Of a DNA stretch of 64,000 bases, positions 56,763-64,000 are shown piece by piece. The notes beneath the pieces are model-generated. The model saw only the letters and a program-made list of their open reading frames with translations. It was not told the origin of the DNA and searched no databases. Position 1 is the first letter of the stretch; the number at the start of each line of letters is the position of its first letter. Made by a program: the position numbers and the translations under genes. The stretch spans positions 1,550,001 through 1,614,000 of the forward strand of contig NC_012522.1 of assembly GCF_000010805.1 (NCBI RefSeq), read 5' to 3'. Source of the DNA: Rhodococcus opacus B4. GTDB taxonomy: Bacteria; Actinomycetota; Actinomycetes; Mycobacteriales; Mycobacteriaceae.

Positions 56763-57063
56763 GCCCACTCCTTCTCGGTGCGTCGACTCTTGCCGACTGC
56801 GACGAATGGCATCTTGTTGCTATCAGTGCAACTGCGATTCGTTCGATGACAATATTGTGCGCAGCGTCACATGTCAACGGTGCGCCGTAGTCACATGAAC
56901 GAATAGCGGTTGCCGATGGTGAAACAGGACTGAAATCGCGGTAAACACGCACAATCCCGGGGCATACCATCCAGATCGGCCATTCCCGGGAATGTTCACG
57001 GGAATGCAACACCGTTGCAATAGTCGACCCGAGGAATGGTTCGCTCCGGTCAGCCCCGCACAA
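56763..57063. other. 301-base control region of the MFS-creatinase operon with repeats
   Basis: No gene is visible. It holds a 10-bp palindrome ACAATATTGT (56849-56858), two direct copies of GTCACATG (56866-56873 and 56890-56897, 24 bases apart) and a 14-bp palindrome CATTCCCGGGAATG (56981-56994) followed by another GGGAATG. The latter lies between the PucR stop and the promoter and may be a terminator or operator. Confidence 0.55.
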
Positions 57064-58563
57064 TCACAGCGCGCTGGAGTCGACCACACCGCCGAGGTAG
57101 AGACGGGTCGCGAAGTGCACGGCGGCGAGCCGCGGCGAACCCGTCGGGTCTTCGCCGAGCAGCGCGAAGATCTGGTCGAGCCGCTGGTACAACGTCTGCC
57201 GCTGCACGTGGAGCCGGGACGCCGCCTCGGTCTTGTTGCACCCGCACTGCAGGTAGACGTCCAGCGTCTCGATCAGCCGGCGAGCGCGTTCCGGTCCTGC
57301 CGCGAGAAGCGGGCCGAGTACTTCCCGGACAAACGAAGACAACAGTGCCGGGTCGCCGATCCGCCGGCCGAGCCGTTCGATCGCGAGTTCCGCAGCGTCC
57401 ACCACCATGTCGGCGATGCCCAGGTCGATGGCGAGGTCTAGCGCGAACCGCGCCTCCGACAGTGTCTCCGGCAGCCCGATGGCACCCGTGACCACCGGCC
57501 CCACCGCCACCCGCGCCGACTCGGCACGAGGGGTCGCACGCAACGACTCGACCAGTGCGCCGCGGGAACCGGAACGGTCCTCGACCCGAAGCACGACGAT
57601 CGCCTGCAGTTCGTCGCCGACGGTGGCCGACACCGTTGCGGCCGAGTATTGATGCAGCGCGGCATCGACGGCGGCGAGAGGACCCGCGCCGTCGACCGCA
57701 CGTCCCACGACCCCGACGTACGACGACCCGTCGGCGAGCCCCGCCGCCCGGGCCGCCGCAACCAGACGCTCCGGGGCAGCGTCCGGCTGTGAGGCGATCC
57801 GGAGCAATGCCTGCGACGCGCGCACCGCGGCCGAGGGAGGAAAGGATCGCAGCAGAGAGATCGCCAGTGCCGCAGGCGCCCGCTCGACGATCGCCTCCGC
57901 CGTCACGTGATCGGTCGCTTCCCGGGGAGACACCAGGAGAGTCGCCACACCGACACCCTGGACGAAGACGGGCACCGTAAGCGCGTCCGCACCGGCGATC
58001 ACGTCGCCGTGGGCCGCGATCACGTCGCCGGCAGCACCCAGGAGGACCAGGTCGCCGGGCGAGAGTCGCGCGAGCACCTCGAGCAACTCCGCGGGGCCGC
58101 CGCCACGGGCCAACTCCTCGGACAGTGCGTGCGCGACGGCGTCACCCCGGCGCAGTCGCTGCACCGATTCGTTCACCAGCAGGCCGTTGATCGCCTCGGC
58201 CACCTCGACGAACGGAACGACGCCGCGCAGTTCGAGGACGGGCAAGCCCGCTTGCGATGCCTCCTCGACCAGCGCCGCCGGAATCTGCGGCAATTGCGGA
58301 CCAGTCTCGATGGCCACCCCGGCGACACGGCGGGCAGACAGGTCACGCACGTAACGCCGGAGCCCGTCCGGATCGACGGATGCGAGCGCGAACCCGCCGG
58401 TGAGCAGCAACTCCCCGCCGCGGAGCAGGTGCGCGATGTCGAGGACTTCACTCGAGTGCACCCAGCGTACGGGCCGGGACAGCAGGTCGGCTCCGGCGCG
58501 AACGACGGGCCGGCCGGTGGCGAGACTCGGGTGCGCGAGGACGTCGGCCAGCGACAGTGACAT
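57064..58563 (-). CDS. PucR-family transcriptional regulator
   Basis: This 499-residue protein has an N-terminal PucR domain (about 5-125; ADVLAHPSLATGRPVVRAG and LLRGGELLLTGGFAL), a middle region and a C-terminal helix-turn-helix of the PucR type (about 435-495; RLIETLDVYLQCGCNKTEAASRLHVQRQTLYQRLDQI). PucR proteins activate purine, allantoin or amino-acid catabolic genes. It is divergent from the NCS1 permease gene; the two starts are 108 bases apart and share a GTGAC-N4-GTCAC element. It probably controls the permease-deacetylase pair. The creatine genes on its other side are a possible second target. Confidence 0.92.
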   Translation of the reverse strand: MSLSLADVLAHPSLATGRPVVRAGADLLSRPVRWVHSSEVLDIAHLLRGGELLLTGGFALASVDPDGLRRYVRDLSARRVAGVAIETGPQLPQIPAALVEEASQAGLPVLELRGVVPFVEVAEAINGLLVNESVQRLRRGDAVAHALSEELARGGGPAELLEVLARLSPGDLVLLGAAGDVIAAHGDVIAGADALTVPVFVQGVGVATLLVSPREATDHVTAEAIVERAPAALAISLLRSFPPSAAVRASQALLRIASQPDAAPERLVAAARAAGLADGSSYVGVVGRAVDGAGPLAAVDAALHQYSAATVSATVGDELQAIVVLRVEDRSGSRGALVESLRATPRAESARVAVGPVVTGAIGLPETLSEARFALDLAIDLGIADMVVDAAELAIERLGRRIGDPALLSSFVREVLGPLLAAGPERARRLIETLDVYLQCGCNKTEAASRLHVQRQTLYQRLDQIFALLGEDPTGSPRLAAVHFATRLYLGGVVDSSAL

Positions 58564-58612
58564 GACATTCCGTTCGTTTTCGGCCCCAGCTAGTTGTCAA
58601 AGTGTAAATGGT

Positions 58613-58626
58613 GTGACGCGGGTCAC
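58613..58626. promoter_or_regulatory. Inverted repeat between pucR-type and NCS1 permease genes
   Basis: GTGAC and GTCAC form inverted arms with a 4-base spacer in the 108-base divergent region. It is the only clear symmetry there and may be the operator of the PucR protein. The permease start with its AAAGGAG site is 46 bases downstream. Confidence 0.45.
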
Positions 58627-58671
58627 GCACCGCATGATAGGTATCCCCACATGGCCTCACAAAGGAGTCCG

Positions 58672-60144
58672 ATGGTCACCGACAGTCCCGACCTCCACGA
58701 GATCGAAGACGTACTCCAACCCATCCCCGAGGAAGCACGCACGACGCGTGTGTCCGGCCAGTTCTGGATCTGGGCCGGCGCGAACATCGCACCGATCAAC
58801 TGGGTCCTCGGCGCCCTCGGCATCGGGCTCGGTCTGGGCCTGCGTGACACACTCATCGTCCTGATCGCCGGAAACGTCGTCGGCATGGCACTTTTCGGCG
58901 TCTTCGTCGTCATCGGCCAGCGTACGGGTGTCACCGGCATGGTGTTGTCGCGGGCCGCGTTCGGCCGCCGCGGCGCCTACCTTCCGGCCGCGATCCAGGC
59001 GTGCCTGGCGGTCGGGTGGTGCGCCGTGAACACCTGGATCGTCCTGGACCTGGTCATGGCACTGCTCGGCAAACTGGACCTCGTCGACCCACATGAACGG
59101 AACCTGGCGGCGAAGATTCTCGTCGGAGCGATCATCATGACCATCCAGGTCACCATCGCATGGTTCGGCTACCGCGTCATCGCCGCGTTCGAGCGCTGGA
59201 CGGTTCCGCCGACACTGGCAGTGCTCGTTCTCATGTCCGTCGTGGCGTGGTTCCACCTCGACATCGACTGGTCCTACGCCGGGCCCACCGGCGAAGTTCT
59301 GCACGGCGGCGCCCGCATCGCCGCAATGTCCACGGTCATGACCGTGATCGGAATCGGCTGGGGCATCACGTGGTTCACCTATGCCTGCGACTACTCCCGG
59401 TTCGTGAGCCGGACCGTGTCCCGGCGCAAGCTCTACCTGACCAGCGCCCTCGGCCAATTCGTTCCGGTGGTCTGGCTCGGCGTGCTCGGCGCCGGCCTCG
59501 CCACGACCAACGGCGCGGTGGATCCGGGCGAACTCATCGTGTCGAACTTCGGCGCACTGGCGCTGCCCGTCCTGTTCCTGGTGATCCACGGGCCCATCGC
59601 CACCAACATCCTCAACATCTACACGTTCTCCGTCGCCGCACAGGCCCTCGACATCAAGGCGAATCGGCGGAAGCTGAACCTGCTGGTCGGCGTGTTCGCC
59701 CTGTTCGCCGTCATCTTCTTCATCTTCCAGTCCAGCCTGGCCACCGTGCTCGAGACCTGGCTGGCGGCGATCGTCGCCTGGATCGCCAGTTGGGCCGGCA
59801 TCATGCTCGTCCACTACTTCCGGGTCGAGAAGCGACACATCGACGCCCGGCGGCTGTTCGAACCTGTCGGATCGAACAGGTTGCCCGACGTCAACTGGAC
59901 CACCATGGGATGCTTCGCCGCCGGCATCGTCGCAACGTGGCTGTTCATGTACGGCGCCACGAGCCTCACGCAGGGCTTCGCCGCACGAGCATTCGGCGGA
60001 CTCGACCTGTCCTGGCTGGCCGGCGGCGGAGTTGCCGCCGCCCTCTACGCAGCCCTCGGTCCCCGGGCACACCGCCCCTACCGCACCGCGGATCGACACC
60101 CGGCACGATCAGCCGATTCCGCCGACGTTCTCGCCGGCAACTGA
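58672..60144 (+). CDS. NCS1-family purine/cytosine-type permease
   Basis: This 490-residue membrane protein has twelve hydrophobic helices and the NCS1 pattern: FWIWAGANIAPINWVLGALGIGLGLGLRD in helix 1, TGVTGMVLSRAAFGRRGAYLPAAIQACLAVGWCAVNTW and GIGWGITWFTYACDYSRFVSR. Members import purines, cytosine, allantoin or hydantoins. The ATG at 58672 is used because AAAGGAG lies four to ten bases upstream; a start at 58651 is less likely. It is followed 30 bases later by the deacetylase gene and is probably cotranscribed with it. A nitrogen heterocycle is the likely cargo. Confidence 0.9.
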   Translation: MVTDSPDLHEIEDVLQPIPEEARTTRVSGQFWIWAGANIAPINWVLGALGIGLGLGLRDTLIVLIAGNVVGMALFGVFVVIGQRTGVTGMVLSRAAFGRRGAYLPAAIQACLAVGWCAVNTWIVLDLVMALLGKLDLVDPHERNLAAKILVGAIIMTIQVTIAWFGYRVIAAFERWTVPPTLAVLVLMSVVAWFHLDIDWSYAGPTGEVLHGGARIAAMSTVMTVIGIGWGITWFTYACDYSRFVSRTVSRRKLYLTSALGQFVPVVWLGVLGAGLATTNGAVDPGELIVSNFGALALPVLFLVIHGPIATNILNIYTFSVAAQALDIKANRRKLNLLVGVFALFAVIFFIFQSSLATVLETWLAAIVAWIASWAGIMLVHYFRVEKRHIDARRLFEPVGSNRLPDVNWTTMGCFAAGIVATWLFMYGATSLTQGFAARAFGGLDLSWLAGGGVAAALYAALGPRAHRPYRTADRHPARSADSADVLAGN

Positions 60145-60174
60145 TCCCTCACCCGACACCTCCAGGAGCAACTC

Positions 60175-61098
60175 GTGACCAACGATTTCCTGTGGCCCGA
60201 GGGCCACACCGCCGCCGCCGCTTTCACATTCGACGTCGATGCCGAATCCTGTGTCCTCGCGCACGATCCCACGTCGGCGAACCGGATGTCGCTGATGAGC
60301 CATCAGTCGTACGGTCCCCGCGTCGGCGTCCCCCGCATTCTGCGCATCCTCGAACGCCAGGGCATCCACGCGACGTTCTTCGTTCCCGGGTTCACCGCCG
60401 AGTGTTACCCCGACACGGTGCGCGCCATCATCGACGGGGGTCACGAGGTGGGCCACCACGGGTACCTGCACGAGCCCATGAAGGGCCTCGACGCCGCGAC
60501 CGAGGCACGTTACCTCGACCGCGGACTCGACGCGCTCGAAGAGGTCGCGGGGATCCGCCCCGTCGGCTATCGCGCCCCGTGGTGGGAAATGAACTGGCAC
60601 ACACCCGAACTCCTCGCCGCGCGCGGATTCGTCTACGACTCGAGCCTGCTCGACGGAGACAATCCCTACCTGATGGCGACCAGCCCGGAATCGGAGCGCA
60701 CTCTGATCGAGATCCCCGTCGACTGGGCACTCGACGACTGGGAGCAATACGCCTTCTACCCCGGCGTCACCGGCAGCGGCGTCATCGAAAGTCCCGCCAA
60801 GGTGCTGGAGATGTGGACCCTCGAAGCGGAGGCCCACCACGCCGAAGGCGGCTGCTTCGTCCTCACCAACCACCCGTTCATCTCCGGCAGACCCTCCAAG
60901 GCGGTCGCGTTGGAACGTCTCATCGAGAACGTCAAGGCGATGGACGGGATGTGGGTGACGACCCTCGGCGACATCGCCGCACACGCCGCACGGGTCTGCA
61001 CCGAACCCTTCGTGCACACCCGTTTCGAGGTGCCCACCTTCCCCGACGTGCAGATTCGGCGGACATCCCCTGCCCTGCCGTGTCGTTCGAGTGAATGA
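60175..61098 (+). CDS. Polysaccharide deacetylase/PuuE-like amidohydrolase
   Basis: This 307-residue protein has the NodB fold as in PuuE-type enzymes. Motifs are AFTFDVDAES (metal-binding Asp), EVGHHGYLHEPM (metal-binding histidines) and GYRAPWWEMNWHTPELLAARGFVYDSSL. There is no signal peptide, which argues for a cytoplasmic amidohydrolase rather than a cell-wall deacetylase. PuuE opens the allantoin ring; relatives act on cyclic or N-acylated compounds. Linked to an NCS1 permease and a PucR regulator, a ureide or hydantoin is a reasonable substrate. The GTG start at 60175 has an AGGAGC site. Confidence 0.85.
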   Translation: MTNDFLWPEGHTAAAAFTFDVDAESCVLAHDPTSANRMSLMSHQSYGPRVGVPRILRILERQGIHATFFVPGFTAECYPDTVRAIIDGGHEVGHHGYLHEPMKGLDAATEARYLDRGLDALEEVAGIRPVGYRAPWWEMNWHTPELLAARGFVYDSSLLDGDNPYLMATSPESERTLIEIPVDWALDDWEQYAFYPGVTGSGVIESPAKVLEMWTLEAEAHHAEGGCFVLTNHPFISGRPSKAVALERLIENVKAMDGMWVTTLGDIAAHAARVCTEPFVHTRFEVPTFPDVQIRRTSPALPCRSSE

Positions 61099-61240
61099 CA
61101 CAGCAGGGCTGTTGCGCCTCAACCGCTTTCGAAGCCTGTTGTCCGTTGGCTACCATTCTCGGCACACCGAATGGATCGCCCGTCGTGGCGCTTCTCGACC
61201 ATTCCGTGAAAGCCCTACCCCACCCCTGAACGAGGTCAGT

Positions 61241-61627
61241 ATGAAAGCTCGACGGATATTTCTCGGCGTCCTCGGCTGTGCCACCATTTCGATGGCAGCC
61301 GCCCCCTCCGCGCAGGCGGCGACGATCTTCGACTTCCTTCCCCCGGAGATCGCGTCCCTGATTCCCAGCGGTTCGGCCGACGCCGTGAACCCTCTCCTGC
61401 CGCCCGCCCCCGCCGCTCCCGCCGCACCCGCCGCACCCCAGGTCGCACCGGCACCGCAGGCCGCCCCGGCACCGCAGGCCGCCCCGGCACCGCCGGCACC
61501 CGCACCGCGCGCGGGGTACAAGAACTGCACCGAGGCCCGCAACGCCGGTGTCACACCGATCTACCGCGGCCAGGACGGCTACGCCTCGCACCTCGACCGC
61601 GACAACGACGGCATCGCCTGCGAGTAG
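61241..61627 (+). CDS. Secreted Excalibur-domain calcium-binding protein
   Basis: This 128-residue protein has a signal peptide (MKARRIFLGVLGCATISMAAAPSAQA). A Pro/Ala-rich linker with several APAPQAA repeats follows. The C-terminal Excalibur domain (about 93-128) contains YKNCTEARNAG and the DRDNDGIACE loop, where aspartates bind Ca2+ and the two cysteines bond. Such proteins lie at the actinobacterial cell surface; their function is not settled. The ATG at 61241 starts the signal peptide, while an earlier ATG at 61091 would overlap the deacetylase gene. A long hairpin lies after it. Confidence 0.88.
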   Translation: MKARRIFLGVLGCATISMAAAPSAQAATIFDFLPPEIASLIPSGSADAVNPLLPPAPAAPAAPAAPQVAPAPQAAPAPQAAPAPPAPAPRAGYKNCTEARNAGVTPIYRGQDGYASHLDRDNDGIACE

Positions 61628-61672
61628 TCGATCACCGACGGCTCCACCCGAGGACGCACCCCTTCCGAGCCG

Positions 61673-61725
61673 ACGCACCCCTTTTCGGACCCTGGAACGG
61701 GTGCGCCTGCCGAGAAGGGGTGTGT
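61673..61725. terminator. 16-bp hairpin downstream of the Excalibur gene
   Basis: Arms 61673-61688 and 61710-61725 pair over 16 positions, including two G-U pairs, with a 21-base loop. It lies 46 bases past the stop codon. The left arm overlaps the second copy of a short direct repeat (GACGCACCCCTT at about 61664 and 61672 with offsets), so part of the symmetry may come from repeat expansion. Confidence 0.5.
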
Positions 61726-61838
61726 CTGTGCTCTACCCGTCAGCCCAGCCGGTGTCGCCGTTCTCCATGCGGCACGGTGCGTTCGGCACTAGGTTCGGCG
61801 ATGACGGTTTGACGTTCTACGCGAGGGGGCGGTCCGGC

Positions 61839-62342
61839 ATGAGCAGGACACATTTCACGGTTCGAACGCTGGGCGCGGTGGCGCTGGCCGGAGGTGCCGC
61901 ACTCGCCGCGCTCACCGCGGGCGCAGGCACGGCCGGGGCGGACGTTCTCACCGAGATCAACGGCTGCCGGATCGTGGCGAATCCGACGCCCGAGGACCGC
62001 ACGACGTGCCCCGGTGCCGACCTGAGTTTCGCGAATCTGGCGGGCGTGAACCTGAGCTTCGCCGACCTGTCGGGCGCGAACATGAAGCGGGCGAACCTCA
62101 CCGGCACGAACTTCGCCGCAGCGAATCTGTCGTACGCCGACCTGAGCGACGCGAACATCACCGGCACGAACTTCACGGACTCGCAGCGCAACGCGGTGAT
62201 CCTGTACAGCACGGATATCGACATCTTCGGCACGATCGTCGGGGACATGAACATCACGACCGAGCCCGAATGGTCCACCGACGCCCACGAGCGCGCGCTC
62301 GCCTCGGTCGTGCCGGTGACACCGCAGGTCCCACTGCCGTAA
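61839..62342 (+). CDS. Secreted pentapeptide-repeat protein
   Basis: This 167-residue protein has a signal peptide (about 1-35, ending GAGTAGADV) and then a run of about ten pentapeptide repeats of the A(D/N)LXX kind: ADLSFANLAGVNLSFADLSG, ANMKRANLTGTNF and AANLSYADLSDANITG. These build a square beta-helix. A pair of cysteines (NGCRIV and TTCPGADL) just before the repeats may form a disulfide. The exported location differs from the gyrase-protecting MfpA type, so I do not assign that role. Another start further upstream would remove the signal peptide from the N terminus. Confidence 0.85.
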   Translation: MSRTHFTVRTLGAVALAGGAALAALTAGAGTAGADVLTEINGCRIVANPTPEDRTTCPGADLSFANLAGVNLSFADLSGANMKRANLTGTNFAAANLSYADLSDANITGTNFTDSQRNAVILYSTDIDIFGTIVGDMNITTEPEWSTDAHERALASVVPVTPQVPLP

Positions 62343-62410
62343 TTCACTCCGCACCATCACCGGGCCGCGCACTGCGCGGTCCGGGTTTTCGCATGCCCGC
62401 ACCCCTTGAC

Positions 62411-62456
62411 ATTGGATACTGTCACTATCCATTATTAGATAGTTCCGATATCCAAT
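62411..62456. promoter_or_regulatory. Nested inverted repeats upstream of the DUF4188 gene
   Basis: The outer pair ATTGGATA (62411-62418) and TATCCAAT (62449-62456) encloses an inner pair ACTATC (62424-62429) and GATAGT (62438-62443). All lie in a short AT-rich island just before the ribosome binding site of the next gene. This looks like an operator for a dimeric repressor of the TetR, PadR or MarR type that is not encoded beside it. Confidence 0.6.
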
Positions 62457-62469
62457 TGGGAGGCATCTG

Positions 62470-62961
62470 ATGACGACGATCGAACCCGCGCGTTCGACTC
62501 ACCACCACGACGGCGAACTGGTGGTTTTCCTGATCGGGATGACCATCAACCGGCCGTGGCGGCCGGACCTCTGGCTCCCGGCATTTCTGGCGATGCCGAG
62601 GATGCTCCGCGAACTCTCTGAGGACGCGGATTCGGGCCTGCTGGGCTACCGCCTGACCTTCGAGGGACGCGGCCCGACAGTGATTCAGTACTGGAATTCC
62701 GTCGACAAGCTGTACGCCTACGCCAGCGACAGCCGAGCGCAGCATCGCCCGGCCTGGGCCGCCTTCAACAAGCGGGCCCGCAAGGCGCCCGGCGCGGTCG
62801 GCGTGTGGCACGAGACCTATCCGGTAGACCGCGCCGAGTCGATCTACGTCGGCACGCCGGCGATGGGCCTGGCCCGGGCCACCACACGTGTGCCCGTCGC
62901 ACGGAAGTTCAGCGCCGCCCGCGACCGGCTGTCCCACAGCAACAACTCCCACGAGCACTGA
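62470..62961 (+). CDS. DUF4188/phenylacetaldoxime dehydratase-like protein
   Basis: This 163-residue protein fits the DUF4188 family of dimeric ferredoxin-like fold proteins: ELVVFLIGMTINRPWRPDLWLPAFLAMPRMLRELSED, GLLGYRLTFEGRGPTVIQYWNSVDKLYAYAS and VGVWHETYPVDRAESIYVGTPAMGL. Some relatives are heme-binding aldoxime dehydratase or monooxygenase-like proteins; the true role is unknown. A GGGAGG site precedes the ATG. A strong nested palindrome lies just upstream, so expression is probably repressed until an inducer appears. It forms an operon with the DoxX-like gene 19 bases downstream. Confidence 0.8.
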   Translation: MTTIEPARSTHHHDGELVVFLIGMTINRPWRPDLWLPAFLAMPRMLRELSEDADSGLLGYRLTFEGRGPTVIQYWNSVDKLYAYASDSRAQHRPAWAAFNKRARKAPGAVGVWHETYPVDRAESIYVGTPAMGLARATTRVPVARKFSAARDRLSHSNNSHEH

Positions 62962-62980
62962 TCGATTCAGGAGACTGCCC

Positions 62981-63511
62981 ATGGAACCCTTGATCGCCCT
63001 CGTCGCCGTCACTCTGATACTCCGGGCCGCAGGTGCCGCCGGCATACGCCGGTTGCGGCCGTGGCCTGTCGCCCTGCGGGGTGGACTCGCGGCCATGTTC
63101 ACACTGACCGGGATGGCCCACTTCATCGGACTGCGTGCGGAACTCGTCGCGATGGTCCCGCCGTCGCTGCCGAACCCGGGCCTGCTGGTGACCGTCACCG
63201 GCCTGCTCGAACTGGCGGGCGCCGCGGGGCTGCTGATCGGGCGCACCGCGCCGTGGGCGGCAGGCGGCCTCACCGCACTGCTGATCCTGATGTTCCCGGC
63301 GAACGTGTACGCCGCCGTGGAGGGACTCTCGACGGGACCGTTCGAAGCGCTGCTCCCCCGCACACTCCTGCAGATCGTGTTCCTGTCGGCGACTCTCGCC
63401 GTCGTGATCTCGTCCGTGCGAGGCCGTGCTATGGAATCGCCCTCCGAAGCCCACTCGCTCGCAGCACCCGGCGTTGCACTCCCGCCCGCACCGCATCCTC
63501 GGTCCCGATGA
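62981..63511 (+). CDS. DoxX-family membrane protein
   Basis: This 176-residue protein has four hydrophobic helices, as in DoxX proteins, with the GMAHFIGLRAELVAMVPPSLPNPGLLVTVTGLLELAGAAGLLIG core that marks the family. DoxX proteins are linked to quinone or thiol oxidation and stress defence, but the activity of this subgroup is not known. It follows the DUF4188 gene by 19 bases with a CAGGAG site. The last 27 codons overlap the convergent recD gene by 83 bases; this hydrophilic tail may not be conserved. Confidence 0.85.
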   Translation: MEPLIALVAVTLILRAAGAAGIRRLRPWPVALRGGLAAMFTLTGMAHFIGLRAELVAMVPPSLPNPGLLVTVTGLLELAGAAGLLIGRTAPWAAGGLTALLILMFPANVYAAVEGLSTGPFEALLPRTLLQIVFLSATLAVVISSVRGRAMESPSEAHSLAAPGVALPPAPHPRSR

Positions 63512-64000
63512 TCCGCACGTGGTTCCGCGCCCGGGTAATCGCGGTGTACAGCAATTCTCGGGTCAGCAGCGACGACGCCGCACCGGGCAGCACCACGGAC
63601 ACCGTGTCGTACTGGCTGCCCTGACTGCGGTGAATCGTCATCGCATACACCGTCTGAACCGCGGACAGATGCGTCGGATGCAACAGGAACGGTTCGGTGC
63701 CCCGCACGAACGCGGCGAAGAGTTCGTCGTCGTCCCGACGCACGATCACTCCGGTGTCGCCGTTGTAGATCTTCGTCTCGTGGTCATTGGCAGTCACCAT
63801 CAGCGGCTGACCCGGATACCAGCGATCCGGGTCCAGTCGCTGTCCCGTCGTCTCGCCGATCCACTCCATCGCCTGCCGCGCCCACCGCTGCACTCCGTAC
63901 GGACCTTCCCGGTGCGCGCACAACAGCCGGTGTTTCTCCGAATGCTGTAGCGCAGCGGAGGCATCGCCGGATTCCGCGGAATCCGTGACCGCGGCGGCCG
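63429..64000 (-). CDS. recD: Exodeoxyribonuclease V alpha subunit RecD, C-terminal part (runs off the window)
   Basis: The visible 190 residues are the C-terminal end of a RecD helicase. Markers are LLCAHREGPYGV, the PLMVTANDHETKIYNGDTGVIV segment (UvrD C-terminal-like fold), the helicase motif TIHRSQGSQYDTVSVVLPG and the motif VI LLTRELLYTAITRARNHVRIIG. RecD drives unwinding within the RecBCD double-strand-break complex. The reading frame stays open to the right edge at 64000, so the N-terminal domains and Walker A lie outside. The gene ends inside the convergent DoxX gene. Confidence 0.93.
   Translation of the reverse strand, partial: AAAVTDSAESGDASAALQHSEKHRLLCAHREGPYGVQRWARQAMEWIGETTGQRLDPDRWYPGQPLMVTANDHETKIYNGDTGVIVRRDDDELFAAFVRGTEPFLLHPTHLSAVQTVYAMTIHRSQGSQYDTVSVVLPGAASSLLTRELLYTAITRARNHVRIIGTEDAVRAGVQRRVLRASGLRRAIP

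Overview
The window is about 68% G+C by eye, with frequent GTG/TTG starts and genes joined by ATGA/GTGA overlaps. It carries a PknK-type kinase, a Ddn-like F420 protein, an LLM-type F420 oxidoreductase and several IclR/FCD-GntR regulators. All of this fits a Rhodococcus-like actinobacterium. The genus is an inference from gene content and style. I saw no insertion sequence, CRISPR array, tRNA or rRNA; the region looks like chromosomal catabolic DNA.

Layout. (1) 0-5.2 kb: aldehyde dehydrogenase, GNAT acetyltransferase, 2OG-Fe(II) oxygenase, dicarboxylate/amino-acid symporter and a small Ddn-like protein. (2) 5.3-13.3 kb: an unusual three-gene operon with a long glutamate-synthase large subunit, a CysJ-like diflavin reductase in the place where GltD would be expected, and a flavodoxin. 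(3) 13.3-16.2 kb: tryptophan 2,3-dioxygenase, kynureninase and a PaaX-type regulator. (4) 16.3-21.8 kb: an NmrA-like protein, a RibD-C/DHFR-like protein, two membrane or secreted unknowns, a frameshifted LLM oxidoreductase, and an HGGYW alpha/beta hydrolase that could be the kynurenine formamidase.

(5) 21.8-56.8 kb: a large methylamine-catabolism island. Choline is taken up (BCCT, APC), oxidised to betaine (GMC dehydrogenase, betaine-aldehyde dehydrogenase), demethylated by a Rieske oxygenase with its own ferredoxin and reductase, then by dimethylglycine oxidase, then by heterotetrameric sarcosine oxidase (SoxBDAG). One-carbon units go through FolD, a separate FchA cyclohydrolase and PurU to formate, or through GlyA to serine and SdaA to pyruvate. 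FolP and PabC homologues lie at the end of the sarcosine oxidase operon. Creatinase with an MFS transporter adds creatine as a second source of sarcosine. A PknK-like kinase sits between the two parts.

(6) 57-64 kb: PucR regulator, NCS1 permease and PuuE-like deacetylase; then exported Excalibur and pentapeptide-repeat proteins, a DUF4188 protein, a DoxX protein, and the C-terminal part of RecD running off the right edge.

Regulation visible in the sequence: a perfect palindrome, TGATATATCA, lies just downstream of a TTGACC-N17/18-TAnnnT promoter in front of four transcription units (dimethylglycine oxidase-fchA-folD; purU; glyA-sox-folP-pabC; gcvH-like-sdaA). One copy is in the intergenic region shared with a GntR gene, so these units look like one regulon. 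A second motif, GTTGC-N7-GCAA(C/G), flanks an IclR gene in front of the Rieske oxygenase and ferredoxin operons. Two proteins have lost a key lysine: FolD (Ile at the cyclohydrolase lysine, next to a separate cyclohydrolase gene) and the GcvH-like protein (Arg at the lipoyl-lysine position).
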